A stretch of DNA of 64,000 nt from an uncultured Anaerovibrio sp. GTDB taxonomy: Bacteria > Bacillota > Negativicutes > Selenomonadales > Selenomonadaceae. The translations under genes and the position numbers were made by a program. Positions 8,942 to 17,513 of the stretch are shown here, piece after piece (position 1 is the first letter of the stretch; the number at the start of each line of letters is the position of its first letter). Where the stretch lies: assembly GCA_934196075.1 (NCBI GenBank), contig CAKPVW010000003.1, positions 28,379 to 92,378 of the forward strand. Direction: 5' to 3'. The notes beneath the pieces were generated by a model that had not been told where the DNA came from, searched no databases, and saw only the letters and a program-made list of their open reading frames with translations.

Positions 8942-9835
8942 ATGACAATTGGTTTTATTGGAGCAGGAAGAGTAGGTTTTACTCTAGGTAAATATTTTTG
9001 CGAACACGGTGTAGAAGTTGCAGGCTACTATAGTCGCAATATTCAATCTGCCCAAGAGGCAGCCGAGTTTACTAATAGTCGATATTATGCATCTCCAACC
9101 CAGCTGTTGGAGAAGTGCGATATATTGTTTTTGACTGTTCCGGATGGAATGATTCTCAAGGTTTACAAGGAATTATGCCAGAAATCGATTCGAGGAAAGA
9201 TACTGTGTCATGCCAGTGGTGCTGTGACTGCTGGTGAAGCATTTCCTGCTATAGAGGCTCAGGGAGCCTGTGGATACTCAGTTCATCCGTTATTTGCTGT
9301 AAGTGATAAATATCATTCTTACAGGGAATTAACGGATGTTTTTTTTACCCTAGAAGGAACAGCTTTTAGATTGGATCATATGCTGACTTGGCTGAAAGAT
9401 GCAGGGCTGAAGGTACAGCAAATTGATTCTCAGTACAAGCCTGTATATCATGCAGCGGCCTCTATCGTTAGCAATCAGGTGGTGGCCTTATTTGCAGAAG
9501 CTCAAGCTATGTTGATGACATGTGGTTTTCAGCCAGAAACTGCTATGGAGGCCCTAAAAAAAATATTCCTAGGCAATGCCCATCATATTGCTGAAGTTGG
9601 CCCAGTACAGGCTTTGACCGGCCCAGTACAGCGGGGAGATGCTGCTACTGTGGCCAAGCATATTGCCGTGTTGGATAATCCCAAGGACAAATTATTGTAT
9701 ATTCTCCTGTCAGAACGGCTGGTGGAGATTGCAGCAGCAGGCAAGGATGATTATCCAGAGCAGGCTATGAAGGAGCTTTTGCAGGAGAAATATACCAAGG
9801 TATTAGATAATATTGTAGGCTCAGCTCAGAAGTGA
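8942..9835 (+). CDS. Rossmann-fold / DUF2520 protein, candidate alternative ketopantoate reductase
   Basis: A 297-residue protein with an N-terminal NAD(P)-binding motif GFIGAGRVGFTLG and a C-terminal helical DUF2520 domain, resembling pyrroline-carboxylate- and ketopantoate-reductase architecture. It is followed 29 bases later by panB, so a role in pantothenate synthesis is likely. A non-PanE ketopantoate reductase called PanG has been described for some bacteria, and I believe it belongs to this family, but I cannot confirm that from sequence alone. AAGGTGGTGAT before ATG 8942 favours that start over ATG 8924. There is no panE, panC or panD in the window. Confidence 0.82.
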   Translation: MTIGFIGAGRVGFTLGKYFCEHGVEVAGYYSRNIQSAQEAAEFTNSRYYASPTQLLEKCDILFLTVPDGMILKVYKELCQKSIRGKILCHASGAVTAGEAFPAIEAQGACGYSVHPLFAVSDKYHSYRELTDVFFTLEGTAFRLDHMLTWLKDAGLKVQQIDSQYKPVYHAAASIVSNQVVALFAEAQAMLMTCGFQPETAMEALKKIFLGNAHHIAEVGPVQALTGPVQRGDAATVAKHIAVLDNPKDKLLYILLSERLVEIAAAGKDDYPEQAMKELLQEKYTKVLDNIVGSAQK

Positions 9836-9864
9836 ATTAATTTTTATAGGAAGGAAGATATATT

Positions 9865-10692
9865 ATGAAGAATACAGTAGCAACATTTCAGAAAATGAAG
9901 CAGCAGGGAGAAAAGATTTCCATGCTTACTTGTTATGATTATTCTACTGCTAGGTTAGAGGAAGAAGCAGGTATTAATGGTATTCTGGTAGGGGATTCCT
10001 TGGGGAATGTTATGCTGGGATTGCCTGATACTATTTCTGTGACTATGGAGGATATGATTACCTTTGGTCATGCCGTAGCTAGAGCCTGCAACAACACCAT
10101 GGTAGTGATTGACATGCCATTTATGTCTTATCAGGTTTCCGTTGAGCAGGCTGTAATGAATGCAGGCCGCTTGATGAAGGAGGGTCGTGCCAATGCTGTA
10201 AAGCTGGAGGGAGGCGCTGCGGTATGTCCTCAGATTAAGGCCATTACGGATGCAGGTATTCCTGTTATGGCTCATTTGGGGCTTACCCCTCAGTCTGTAA
10301 ATGCCTTGGGAGGTAATCGTGTGCAGGGCAAAACCGAAGCTGGAGCACAGAAGTTGATTGAGGATGCTTTGGCTATTCAGGAGGCTGGCGCCTTTGCTGT
10401 GGTTCTGGAATGTATTCCAGCTAAGCTGGCTGATATGATTACCAAGAAGTTGGATATTCCAACTATTGGTATTGGTGCCGGTGCAGGCTGTGATGGTCAG
10501 ATTTTGGTTTATCAGGATATGCTTGGCTTGTTCAGCGAATATACACCAAAATTTGTTAAACATTTTGCTGAGCTTGGTGGTGCTATGAAAGAGGCTTTCC
10601 GGGCCTATGACCAGGAGGTTAAGGCAGGGAGTTATCCAGCTCCAGAGCACACCTTCAAAATAGATGATGATGTGTTGGAAAAATTGTATTGA
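9865..10692 (+). CDS. panB: 3-methyl-2-oxobutanoate hydroxymethyltransferase
   Basis: A 275-residue TIM-barrel enzyme that transfers a hydroxymethyl group from methylene-THF to 2-ketoisovalerate, giving ketopantoate for coenzyme A synthesis. Typical PanB motifs are [32 protein letters not shown] and GLTPQ. AAGGAAG lies just upstream of ATG 9865. It is likely co-transcribed with the preceding DUF2520 gene; coaD, a later step of the same pathway, lies about 600 bases downstream beyond rsmD. Confidence 0.97.
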   Translation: MKNTVATFQKMKQQGEKISMLTCYDYSTARLEEEAGINGILVGDSLGNVMLGLPDTISVTMEDMITFGHAVARACNNTMVVIDMPFMSYQVSVEQAVMNAGRLMKEGRANAVKLEGGAAVCPQIKAITDAGIPVMAHLGLTPQSVNALGGNRVQGKTEAGAQKLIEDALAIQEAGAFAVVLECIPAKLADMITKKLDIPTIGIGAGAGCDGQILVYQDMLGLFSEYTPKFVKHFAELGGAMKEAFRAYDQEVKAGSYPAPEHTFKIDDDVLEKLY

Positions 10693-10699
10693 TTTTCTA

Positions 10700-10728
10700 T
10701 TCACCATTGGCTTCAAATATGTTAAAAT
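10700..10728 (+). promoter_or_regulatory. possible promoter of the rsmD-coaD operon
   Basis: TTCACC at 10700-10705 and TAAAAT at 10723-10728 are separated by 17 bases, 31 bases before the rsmD start. The -35 match is only four of six. Confidence 0.4.
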
Positions 10729-10758
10729 AGGGTGTAAAGTTTTAATTTGAGGTTGATT

Positions 10759-11316
10759 ATGCGTATTATTACAGGCTCTGCCAAGGGCTGCAATCTAAAA
10801 ACTCCAAAGGGAATGAGTACCAGACCTACATCTGACAGAGTAAAGGAATCCCTGTTTAGTATTCTAGGCAGTGATGCCTGTGGCAGAGTGCTGGATATTT
10901 TTGCCGGTACCGGTGGCTTGGGGTTGGAGGCTCTTAGTCGAGGAGCAGATAGCTGCATCTTTGTTGATAAGGCTACTACAGATATTATTTCAGACAATGC
11001 GCGGCATACCCGTTTGGCAGATAAATGTCAAATTCTCAAGGGAGATGTTTTTGCTCAGCTGCGGCGCTTGGAGTCCACTGGCAGTCAATTTGATTTGATA
11101 TTCTGCGATCCTCCTTATCATCGAGGACTGGCTCATCGGGCCTTGGAGCAGTTGGATAATAGTCAAATATTGGCTCCTGATGCCATTGTGATCATAGAAT
11201 ATGGTGGCGATGAGGCAGAGCTGCCAGCTACTAACAGGCTGCAGCTAGTAAAGAAGCAGGTATATGGCAAAACAACTCAGATAAGCTTTTACCATCTGCC
11301 ACTGGAGGAAGGTTGA
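10759..11316 (+). CDS. rsmD: 16S rRNA (guanine966-N2)-methyltransferase
   Basis: A 185-residue SAM-dependent methyltransferase acting on 16S rRNA in the 30S subunit. It has the SAM-binding motif DIFAGTGGLGLEALSRGA and the catalytic DPPY (ILFCDPPY-like, here LIFCDPPYHRG). Start at ATG 10759 (MRIITGSAKG), the standard family N-terminus. The stop is immediately followed by coaD, the usual neighbour in Firmicutes. Confidence 0.95.
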   Translation: MRIITGSAKGCNLKTPKGMSTRPTSDRVKESLFSILGSDACGRVLDIFAGTGGLGLEALSRGADSCIFVDKATTDIISDNARHTRLADKCQILKGDVFAQLRRLESTGSQFDLIFCDPPYHRGLAHRALEQLDNSQILAPDAIVIIEYGGDEAELPATNRLQLVKKQVYGKTTQISFYHLPLEEG

Positions 11317-11322
11317 TTGCAT

Positions 11323-11796
11323 ATGAAAAGAGCCATCTGTCCTGGCAGCTTTGATCCAGTTACTCTGGGACATGTTGATATATTTCAGCGGGCTGCTGGT
11401 ATTTTTGATGAGGTGTATATAGGGGTTTTTAATAATATTCGCAAAAAGCCACTTTTATCAGTGGAGGAGCGTATTGCATTGCTAGAGGAAGCTGTGAGTC
11501 ATCTGGATAATATCAAGGTGATTTCCTTTGATGGCTTGTTGGCAGATTATATGGTCAAGGAAAATATACAGGTTATAGTCCGTGGACTTCGTTCCGTCAC
11601 AGATTATGAGTACGAGCAGGGGCAGGCTCAAATTATCAAGGCTATGCATCCAGAATTAGATACTATGTTTCTTCTAGGCAAGCCGGAGTACAATAGCTTT
11701 AGTTCCTCTGTGGTGCGGGAGATTATTAGATTTGGTGGCGATTGCTCTAGTCTGGTACCTCATAATGTATATGCGTATTTGAAGAATAGGAATTGA
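11323..11796 (+). CDS. coaD: phosphopantetheine adenylyltransferase
   Basis: A 157-residue nucleotidyltransferase of coenzyme A synthesis that converts 4'-phosphopantetheine and ATP to dephospho-CoA. It shows GSFDPVTLGHVDI (the TxGH motif), RGLRSVTDYEYE and the C-terminal SSSVVREI signature. GGAGGAAGG at 11304-11312 serves ATG 11323; TTG 11317 abutting the rsmD stop is a less likely start. Forms an operon with rsmD and probably the coiled-coil gene downstream. Confidence 0.97.
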   Translation: MKRAICPGSFDPVTLGHVDIFQRAAGIFDEVYIGVFNNIRKKPLLSVEERIALLEEAVSHLDNIKVISFDGLLADYMVKENIQVIVRGLRSVTDYEYEQGQAQIIKAMHPELDTMFLLGKPEYNSFSSSVVREIIRFGGDCSSLVPHNVYAYLKNRN

Positions 11797-11822
11797 TTTT
11801 AGAATAAAGGGTGGTATTATCT

Positions 11823-12494
11823 ATGAATGATGAAGCTATGCTGAAGATTGATGCAGCAATAGACGAAATTGAAAATTACGTGTCCGGGGCACATCGGGTT
11901 CCTCTTTTGGAAAAGATATTGGTCAAGGATGATGAGCTTTTTCATTTGATGGATAATCTTCGTAATGAAATTCCTCGTGAGGTAAACGATGCTTTGGAGG
12001 TATGTCGTCGCAGGGATGAAATTATTGCGACAGCTGAATCTGAGGCAGACAATATTATTGCTCGGGCCAATAAAGAAGCAGAGGAAATAATGGATAAGGC
12101 CAAGCTTTTTGCCCAGAAAACTGTGGATGAAAATGCCATGGTGATTCAAGCAAGAGAAGAAGCACAGGCCATTCATACCCAAGCTGAGGAAAGTGTTCAG
12201 AAGCTTCAGAAGGAAACTGATGAACAGGTGGAGAAGCTAAGGACTGAAACTACTGCTTGGGTACAGCAGCAGCGTCAGGAAACTGAGGCCTATGTTATGC
12301 AGCAACGTCAGGAAACTGAGGCTTATGTTAAGCAACTGAAAGAGGATGCAGAACGTTATGCTGATCAGATGTTTGATCATGTGCTGGCTAATATGAATTC
12401 TGCTATGAACGCCATTCACAATGATGTGGGTGGGGTAATGCAGGCTATGCAACAGGCTAAGGAACAGATACGCGCCGCCAACCAAAAGGCATAA
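11823..12494 (+). CDS. coiled-coil protein resembling ATP synthase B / DivIVA-like stalks
   Basis: A 223-residue, highly charged protein predicted to be nearly all helical coiled coil from about residue 50 to 190, without a membrane segment. It contains a direct repeat, QQRQETEAYV twice followed by a diverged third copy. Database names for such proteins are often 'ATPase' or 'F0F1 subunit B-like', but nothing here indicates catalysis. It follows coaD by 26 bases and is ended by a terminator. A cell-division or scaffolding role would be speculation. Confidence 0.8.
   Translation: MNDEAMLKIDAAIDEIENYVSGAHRVPLLEKILVKDDELFHLMDNLRNEIPREVNDALEVCRRRDEIIATAESEADNIIARANKEAEEIMDKAKLFAQKTVDENAMVIQAREEAQAIHTQAEESVQKLQKETDEQVEKLRTETTAWVQQQRQETEAYVMQQRQETEAYVKQLKEDAERYADQMFDHVLANMNSAMNAIHNDVGGVMQAMQQAKEQIRAANQKA
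12267..12329 (+). repeat. in-frame tandem repeat, 33-base unit, two copies
   Basis: Two nearly identical copies encode QQRQETEAYV (12267-12296 and 12300-12329), differing only at two silent positions, with one codon between them. Confidence 0.85.
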
Positions 12495-12516
12495 TATTGT
12501 TTTCAAAGATACAGGA

Positions 12517-12550
12517 GACAGGATGGTACTGTGGTATTGTCCTGTCTTTT
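12517..12550 (+). terminator. Rho-independent terminator after the coiled-coil gene
   Basis: GACAGGA at 12517-12523 pairs with TCCTGTC at 12540-12546, followed by a T run. Confidence 0.8.
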
Positions 12551-12582
12551 TATTTTCCTGCATGTACATTCTAACTATGGCA

Positions 12583-12633
12583 TTTACTTTAAGGGTATTA
12601 GGGGGTATAATATAATAAAGGTCAAATTGTCAA
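12583..12633 (+). promoter_or_regulatory. ctsR promoter with a possible degenerate CtsR box
   Basis: TTTACT at 12583-12588 and TATAAT at 12606-12611 are separated by 17 bases. At the likely transcription start lies GGTCAAA (12620-12626) followed by GTCAA (12629-12633). The CtsR operator is a tandem GGTCAAA-type heptamer repeat with a period of 10; here the period is 9, so autoregulation is possible but the site is not canonical. Confidence 0.5.
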
Positions 12634-12661
12634 GTAAATTATAAGGAGATAAGGTGTTATT

Positions 12662-13108
12662 ATGAGCAATATAGCAGATTTAATTGAAGATTATATTTTG
12701 ACCAGATTGGCGGAACAGCAAACAGGGCAGGTGGAGCTGCGGCGGACAGATATAGCTGATGAAATCTCCTGTGCTCCATCTCAGATTAGTTATGTGCTGA
12801 ATACCAGATTTACCCATGATAAGGGATTTTCTGTAGAATCTCGCCGTGGTCTGGGCGGTTTTATCAGGGTGGTTAGGGTGCCGCTAAAGAATATTATCTA
12901 TCAGGAAATGCTGGAAAAGCTGGATGAAAATACAGAGCTGGTAGAAGTCAAGGCCATGCTGCATTATTTAATTCAGCATGAAATGATTAATACTAGGGAA
13001 TGTTCTTTGATTTTGCAATCAGCTAAGGCTGCCTATGAGGATATGCCTCCTGAGCCTAGAACCAAGCTTTTACGAGCGTTATTCAGTACCCTGGCGCAAT
13101 TTTCCTAA
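12662..13108 (+). CDS. ctsR: CtsR-family repressor of class III heat-shock genes
   Basis: A 148-residue winged-helix repressor. The N-terminal DNA-binding domain (NIADLIEDYIL ... CAPSQISYVLNTRF) and the glycine-rich wing SRRGLGGFIRV are diagnostic; the C-terminal dimer/McsB-contact region follows. In Bacilli it represses clpC, clpP and clpE and is inactivated with McsA/McsB. Here it is neither next to clpC nor accompanied by mcsA or mcsB, so the control circuit must differ from Bacillus. AAGGAGATAAGG precedes ATG 12662. Confidence 0.95.
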   Translation: MSNIADLIEDYILTRLAEQQTGQVELRRTDIADEISCAPSQISYVLNTRFTHDKGFSVESRRGLGGFIRVVRVPLKNIIYQEMLEKLDENTELVEVKAMLHYLIQHEMINTRECSLILQSAKAAYEDMPPEPRTKLLRALFSTLAQFS

Positions 13109-13156
13109 AAAAGGCTGTTAAGCCTTGGGCAGAGAAAGTGACAATAGGTGAAGCAA

Positions 13157-13297
13157 ATGGCAAAATACAATAGATTGGCAAAGCAAAATTTTTGGTACGG
13201 ACTTGGCAATTTTATTTTGAATTTTGCCATAGCCATAATTTGGTTAGGGAGATGGACCATAAAGCTGTTGAAACAGTGCTGGCAGAAATGGAGATAA
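13157..13297 (+). CDS. small putative membrane protein upstream of radA
   Basis: An open frame of 46 codons from ATG 13157 to TAA 13295-13297, ending 6 bases before radA. The product is basic at both ends around one hydrophobic stretch (FILNFAIAIIWLG), the shape of a single-span membrane peptide. AGGTGA at 13146-13151 could serve as the ribosome site. No family recognised. The compact placement between ctsR and radA supports a real gene, but the length alone does not exclude chance. Confidence 0.4.
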   Translation: MAKYNRLAKQNFWYGLGNFILNFAIAIIWLGRWTIKLLKQCWQKWR

Positions 13298-13303
13298 AAA
13301 CGC

Positions 13304-14686
13304 ATGGCAAAGAAAAAAACAATGTATGTATGTCAGAACTGTGGCTATGATACTCCCAAATGGCTGGGAAAATGTCCGGGCTGTGGTCAGTGGAATACCT
13401 TGGCAGAGGAGATTGTCAAGGAGGAGCGTAATGTCTCTCGGGGATTGAATATGGGCTTGTCTCAATCTAGCACTCCTTGTCCTATTAGTGAGGTAACGGT
13501 GGAGGATCTGCCTAGAATGACTACAGGTTCTCAGGAACTGGACAGGGTTCTGGGAGGTGGTATTATTCCCGGCTCCATGGTGCTGATAGTAGGTGATCCA
13601 GGTATTGGCAAATCCAGTCTTACTCTGAAGGTGTGTGCCAATGAGGCGGCTTTGGGCAAAAAGGTTCTTTATGTAACTGGCGAGGAAAGTGTGCGTCAGG
13701 TGAGAATGCGAGCCGATAGATTGGAGGCTGTTCACAAGGATTTGTTAGTGGTTAGCGAAACTAATCTGGAAAATATTGAGCACCATGTAGAGAAGCTAAA
13801 GCCCGATTTGCTGGTGGTGGATTCTATACAGACTATTTTTAGACCGGATATTCAAAGTGCTCCCGGCAGTGTTAGTCAGGTTCGGGAATGTGCTGTAGAA
13901 ATTCTGCGGGTAGCCAAAACCAATGGTATTGCTGCTTTTGTGGTGGGACATGTAACCAAGGATGGTACCTTGGCTGGCCCTAGAGTATTGGAGCATATTG
14001 TAGATACTGTGCTTTATTTTGAGGGAGGCAGTAATTCAGAATATCGTCTGTTGCGAGCTGTAAAAAATCGTTTTGGCAGTACCAATGAAATCGGTATTTT
14101 TGAAATGCGGGAAACTGGGCTGATTGATGTGCCAGATGCCTCTAAGCTGTTTTTATCCGAGCGTACTGATGAGGCAGGAAGTATTATTGTGCCCACTGTA
14201 GAGGGAACTCGTCCTTTGCTGGTAGAGGTGCAGGCTTTGGTGGCTCAGACCCCCTATGTGCCTCCTAGACGTACTTCAGATTCGGTGGATATCAAAAGAT
14301 TGCAGCTTCTTTTGGCCGTGTTGGAAAAAAGGGTTCATCTGGCTATTGGGGCCTGTGATGTTTTTGTCAAGGTGGCAGGAGGTATTCGTATAGATGAACC
14401 AGCAGCAGATTTGGGTATATGTGTAGCTATGGCTTCCAGCTTTGCCAATAGACGCCTGCGTCCTCAAACCATAGTATTTGGGGAGGTAGGTTTATCAGGA
14501 GAAATCAGGGCTGTAAGTCAGGCTGAGGGCAGGCTGCGGGAGGCGGCCCGGCTAGGCTTTACCAATGCTGTTTTACCTTGGAAAAATTATGAACAGCTAA
14601 AGGGCGAAAAGGCCCTATCAGGGATTAATCTTTATGGTGTTAGGGATTTGACTGAGGCTCTTAGGTGTGCCATGCCTAGAGAATAA
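13304..14686 (+). CDS. radA: DNA repair protein RadA
   Basis: A 460-residue RecA-like branch-migration ATPase involved in recombination. It has the N-terminal C4 zinc finger (C10, C13, C24, C27), Walker A GDPGIGKSS at 97-105, the RadA-specific KNRFGS at 254-259, and a C-terminal Lon-protease-like domain without need for proteolytic activity. Full length for the family. GGAGAT at 13290-13295 precedes ATG 13304. Its location near ctsR matches the ctsR-clpC-radA neighbourhood of other Firmicutes, though clpC has moved. Confidence 0.97.
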   Translation: MAKKKTMYVCQNCGYDTPKWLGKCPGCGQWNTLAEEIVKEERNVSRGLNMGLSQSSTPCPISEVTVEDLPRMTTGSQELDRVLGGGIIPGSMVLIVGDPGIGKSSLTLKVCANEAALGKKVLYVTGEESVRQVRMRADRLEAVHKDLLVVSETNLENIEHHVEKLKPDLLVVDSIQTIFRPDIQSAPGSVSQVRECAVEILRVAKTNGIAAFVVGHVTKDGTLAGPRVLEHIVDTVLYFEGGSNSEYRLLRAVKNRFGSTNEIGIFEMRETGLIDVPDASKLFLSERTDEAGSIIVPTVEGTRPLLVEVQALVAQTPYVPPRRTSDSVDIKRLQLLLAVLEKRVHLAIGACDVFVKVAGGIRIDEPAADLGICVAMASSFANRRLRPQTIVFGEVGLSGEIRAVSQAEGRLREAARLGFTNAVLPWKNYEQLKGEKALSGINLYGVRDLTEALRCAMPRE

Positions 14687-14707
14687 CAGTTGAAATTGGA
14701 TAATATA

Positions 14708-14736
14708 TTGACATGATTCTTTAGATATGATAAAAT
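14708..14736 (+). promoter_or_regulatory. strong promoter upstream of the carD-like gene
   Basis: A perfect TTGACA at 14708-14713, 17 bases, then TAAAAT at 14731-14736. A second possible promoter uses TATAAT at 14766-14771 with TTTTCA at 14743-14748, 17 bases apart. Confidence 0.65.
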
Positions 14737-14806
14737 TACTTCTTTTCATATCAATTAATATGTGTTATAATTTAGCTGTGTGGTTAATTGGTAGAAGGGG
14801 GTGTGT

Positions 14807-15295
14807 TTGTTGCAGGTTGGTGATCAGGTGGTTTATCCTATGCACGGCGCAGGAGAAATCACAGGTATTGAAGAATGTGAAATTATGGGTGCTGTAAAGC
14901 AGTATTTTATTCTCCAGCTGCCAGTAGGCGGCATTAGGATTATGATTCCTACGGACAATACAGAGGGTATCGGCCTGAGGCAGATTTCCCCACCAGAGAC
15001 TATCGATCAGGTTGCTTTGATATTGCAGCAGCCAGGTGAAAAGCCAACAGGCAGTTGGAACAAAAGATTCCACATCAATCTCAATCGTTTGAAGTCGGGA
15101 GATATTTTGGAGGTTGCAGCTGTTATTCGTAATTTGATTCTTCAGGATAGGCGCAAGCGGATTTCCGGTGGTGAAAAGCGTCTTTTAGATTTAGCAAGGC
15201 AGATTTTTCTGAGTGAAATATCCTATGCTTTGGCTGGTTCCGTGGAACAGGCAGAGGCATGGATGATGGAACAGTTGGACAAAAAGGAGAGCTAG
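14807..15295 (+). CDS. carD: CarD family transcriptional regulator
   Basis: A 162-residue protein with the CarD/TRCF RNA-polymerase-interacting domain (VGDQVVYPMHGAGEITGIE) at the N-terminus and a helical C-terminal DNA-contacting domain (DLARQIFLSEISYALAG). It binds the RNA polymerase beta subunit and stabilises open complexes in studied bacteria. The start is non-ATG: TTG 14807 gives the usual M-x-Q-V-G-D N-terminus; GTG 14801 and TTG 14810 are alternatives, with AAGGGGG about 6 bases upstream of the chosen one. Its own terminator follows. Confidence 0.92.
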   Translation: MLQVGDQVVYPMHGAGEITGIEECEIMGAVKQYFILQLPVGGIRIMIPTDNTEGIGLRQISPPETIDQVALILQQPGEKPTGSWNKRFHINLNRLKSGDILEVAAVIRNLILQDRRKRISGGEKRLLDLARQIFLSEISYALAGSVEQAEAWMMEQLDKKES

Positions 15296-15329
15296 TTTTG
15301 CTAGGCATTTCTGACACAAAAAGTATTGG

Positions 15330-15358
15330 CAGCCTGTTGTAGGAACAGGCTGTTTTTA
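15330..15358 (+). terminator. Rho-independent terminator after the carD-like gene
   Basis: CAGCCTGTT at 15330-15338 pairs perfectly with AACAGGCTG at 15344-15352, followed by five T. Confidence 0.9.
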
Positions 15359-15479
15359 TGCCGGGAACTTGTTGATATCATGTTTCGTCCTATTGTGGGA
15401 CTAAAGAGATAAATAAGCGGTATTCAGGAAATTTTCATTCTGATACTATATATTTTACTTTACTAAAGGAGGTGAAATT

Positions 15480-16673
15480 ATGTTAATTAAAGTTATGCGT
15501 TTTTTCGTTACTGTTTTGCTGGCAGTTATAGGCGGAGTAGTTGTGCATCTAGCAAGTCCGGTACTAACGGAGCTTATAAGCACGGAGGTACTCAAGACAG
15601 AAATGGGACTGTACAAACTGACCATGGCCAATGTTATACTTATTGCTATCGGTATGATTATCGGTGGTATTGTAGGTTATCTGGTATCGCCATATTTTAC
15701 TGCCAAGCTGCAGAAATTTTCTATCTGGGTTGAGGGACAGCTCAGCAAAATGCCGTTACAGGATGTAATTGCTGGTGTTGTTGGTTTGGCCATTGGACTT
15801 ATAATTGCAAATTTATTAGGTAGTGCTTTTGCCAATATTCCTGTAGTTGGCAACTATCTTCCGGTACTTTTTAGCATCGTATTTGGCTACTTGGGCATTC
15901 ACATTGTTGTGCGCAAGCAAAAGGAAATCGGCGAGCTTTTTGGCAAAATGACCAAGCTGAAAAAGAAGCCAAGAGAAAAGATGCCTGAGGAAATTGCTCC
16001 TCAGCAAATGCCAGTTCAGGCAGAGCCGGTGGCAGCAGCTATGCCTTTAGGCGGATATGGCAGCTATGATAGCATGGTAGGCTGCAAGCTTTTGGATACT
16101 AGTGTTATCATTGATGGCCGTATTGCTGATATTTGCAGCACTGGTTTTTTGGATGGCAAGCTTTTGATTCCTGTTTTTGTGCTGGAAGAGTTGCAGCATA
16201 TTGCAGATTCGGCTGATGCTTTAAAAAGGGTAAGAGGTCGCAGAGGTCTTGATATTTTGCAAAAAATTCGTACTGAAAGTGGTTTGCAGGTAGAAATTGT
16301 CAATCAGGATTTTGATGATATTACTGAGGTGGATTCCAAGCTGATACGTTTAGGACAGCAGCTGGGAGGCAAGATAATCACTAATGATTACAATCTCAAC
16401 AAGGTATCTGAGCTGCAGGGTGTGCCTGTATTGAATATTAATGATTTGTCCAATGCAGTGAAGCCAGTGGTTATTCCAGGTGAGAATATGCATGTAACTG
16501 TGGTCAAGGAAGGCAAGGAACAGGGACAGGGAATCGCCTATCTGGATGATGGCACTATGATTGTTATTGAAAATGGACGTCATTATCTAAACAAAGCTAT
16601 TGAGGTTGAGGTTACTTCAGCATTACAAACCTCCGCAGGTCGTATGATTTTTGCCAAGCCTGTTGATGAATAA
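15480..16673 (+). CDS. membrane PIN/TRAM-domain protein (YacL-like)
   Basis: A 397-residue protein with four predicted transmembrane helices in the first ~150 residues, a linker, a PIN nuclease domain ([37 protein letters not shown] with conserved acidic residues) and a C-terminal TRAM RNA-binding domain ([14 protein letters not shown]). It is the integral-membrane PIN protein normally found just before ispD-ispF in Firmicutes. Substrate RNA unknown. AAAGGAGGTG gives an excellent ribosome site. Two small accessory genes now separate it from ispD. Confidence 0.93.
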   Translation: MLIKVMRFFVTVLLAVIGGVVVHLASPVLTELISTEVLKTEMGLYKLTMANVILIAIGMIIGGIVGYLVSPYFTAKLQKFSIWVEGQLSKMPLQDVIAGVVGLAIGLIIANLLGSAFANIPVVGNYLPVLFSIVFGYLGIHIVVRKQKEIGELFGKMTKLKKKPREKMPEEIAPQQMPVQAEPVAAAMPLGGYGSYDSMVGCKLLDTSVIIDGRIADICSTGFLDGKLLIPVFVLEELQHIADSADALKRVRGRRGLDILQKIRTESGLQVEIVNQDFDDITEVDSKLIRLGQQLGGKIITNDYNLNKVSELQGVPVLNINDLSNAVKPVVIPGENMHVTVVKEGKEQGQGIAYLDDGTMIVIENGRHYLNKAIEVEVTSALQTSAGRMIFAKPVDE

Positions 16674-16686
16674 TATGGTTTTTAGG

Positions 16687-16717
16687 GACATAATCCTTTA
16701 GGGTTATGTCCTTTTTA
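16687..16717 (+). terminator. Rho-independent terminator after the PIN/TRAM gene
   Basis: GACATAA at 16687-16693 pairs with TTATGTC at 16704-16710, followed by CTTTTTATT. Confidence 0.8.
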
Positions 16718-16810
16718 TTATGTGCTCAGCGTGGTGTAATCCACATTGCCAGCCTTAATTGATTTACAGATGTTTTCAGTGTAAAATATAAATAAAAAGG
16801 AGTGATTTCA

Positions 16811-17089
16811 ATGCTTTATAGTAAAATATTTAACAAAAAAAATAGCACTATGGATTTCTTTGTCATTAAAGAATACGAAGACAGAGACGGAGGTGATAAC
16901 TTAGTCGTAAGGGTAGAAATAGAGGAGGCACCAGACTCATTCTGCGAATGGAGATTGCCAGATATTTTCTGCTATAAATCGTACGGATTTTCTGAAGAAG
17001 ACCTACTAAAAATCAAGGACTACATTCGCAACAATCAAATGCTTATGTGGTCTGATTTTAGAAAGGAGATGAACAAGCCAAATGCCTAA
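16811..17089 (+). CDS. hypothetical protein, first gene of a DUF4160 cassette
   Basis: A 92-residue soluble protein not recognised. It is rich in acidic and aromatic residues, with no membrane segment. It overlaps the next gene by 8 bases, so translation is probably coupled. AAAGGAG just upstream supports ATG 16811 (GTG 16802 is an alternative). Its partner is a DUF4160 protein; such proteins often occur in toxin-antitoxin-like pairs, usually with DUF2442, which this protein does not obviously resemble. Confidence 0.75.
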   Translation: MLYSKIFNKKNSTMDFFVIKEYEDRDGGDNLVVRVEIEEAPDSFCEWRLPDIFCYKSYGFSEEDLLKIKDYIRNNQMLMWSDFRKEMNKPNA

Positions 17090-17351
17090 TGCGTTGATGG
17101 AATACATGGGATATTTAATATATTTCTGGAGCATGGAGGACGGGGAACCAGTTCATGTGCATGTGAGCAAACATAAACAGAAAAATGCCACAAAATTCTG
17201 GATTACAACAGAGGGCATAGAAATGGCAAAAGATACTGGCTCTATTGAGAAAAAAGACATGAAAGCAATGCTTGCTCATCTGCGTGCAAATAGAGACTCT
17301 ATAATAGCTTCATGGATAGCTTACTTTGGCAAAGCAGAACTAAAAAGATAA
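17082..17351 (+). CDS. DUF4160 domain-containing protein
   Basis: An 89-residue basic protein with the DUF4160 pattern: YFWSMEDGEPVHVHV near the start, then KFWITTEGIE and a C-terminal helix ending in IIASWIAYFG. The family's function is unknown; it is frequently found in small two-gene cassettes suspected to be toxin-antitoxin modules. The start ATG lies inside the end of the preceding gene, with AAGGAG 17 bases upstream. The cassette interrupts a normally conserved gene neighbourhood, consistent with recent acquisition. Confidence 0.85.
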   Translation: MPNALMEYMGYLIYFWSMEDGEPVHVHVSKHKQKNATKFWITTEGIEMAKDTGSIEKKDMKAMLAHLRANRDSIIASWIAYFGKAELKR

Positions 17352-17513
17352 TATTTGTACAAAACATATTATTAGGATGTAAAAGAGATAGAGGTTCGGC
17401 CAATTGTAGGAAAAAGTGGGATTACTTATAATGTTGAAAAAAAGAGAAGGAATTATAAGCACTATGTCAAATGGTTGGATCTAACTATATAGGAAGGGAG
17501 TTGTTGTGGGATT

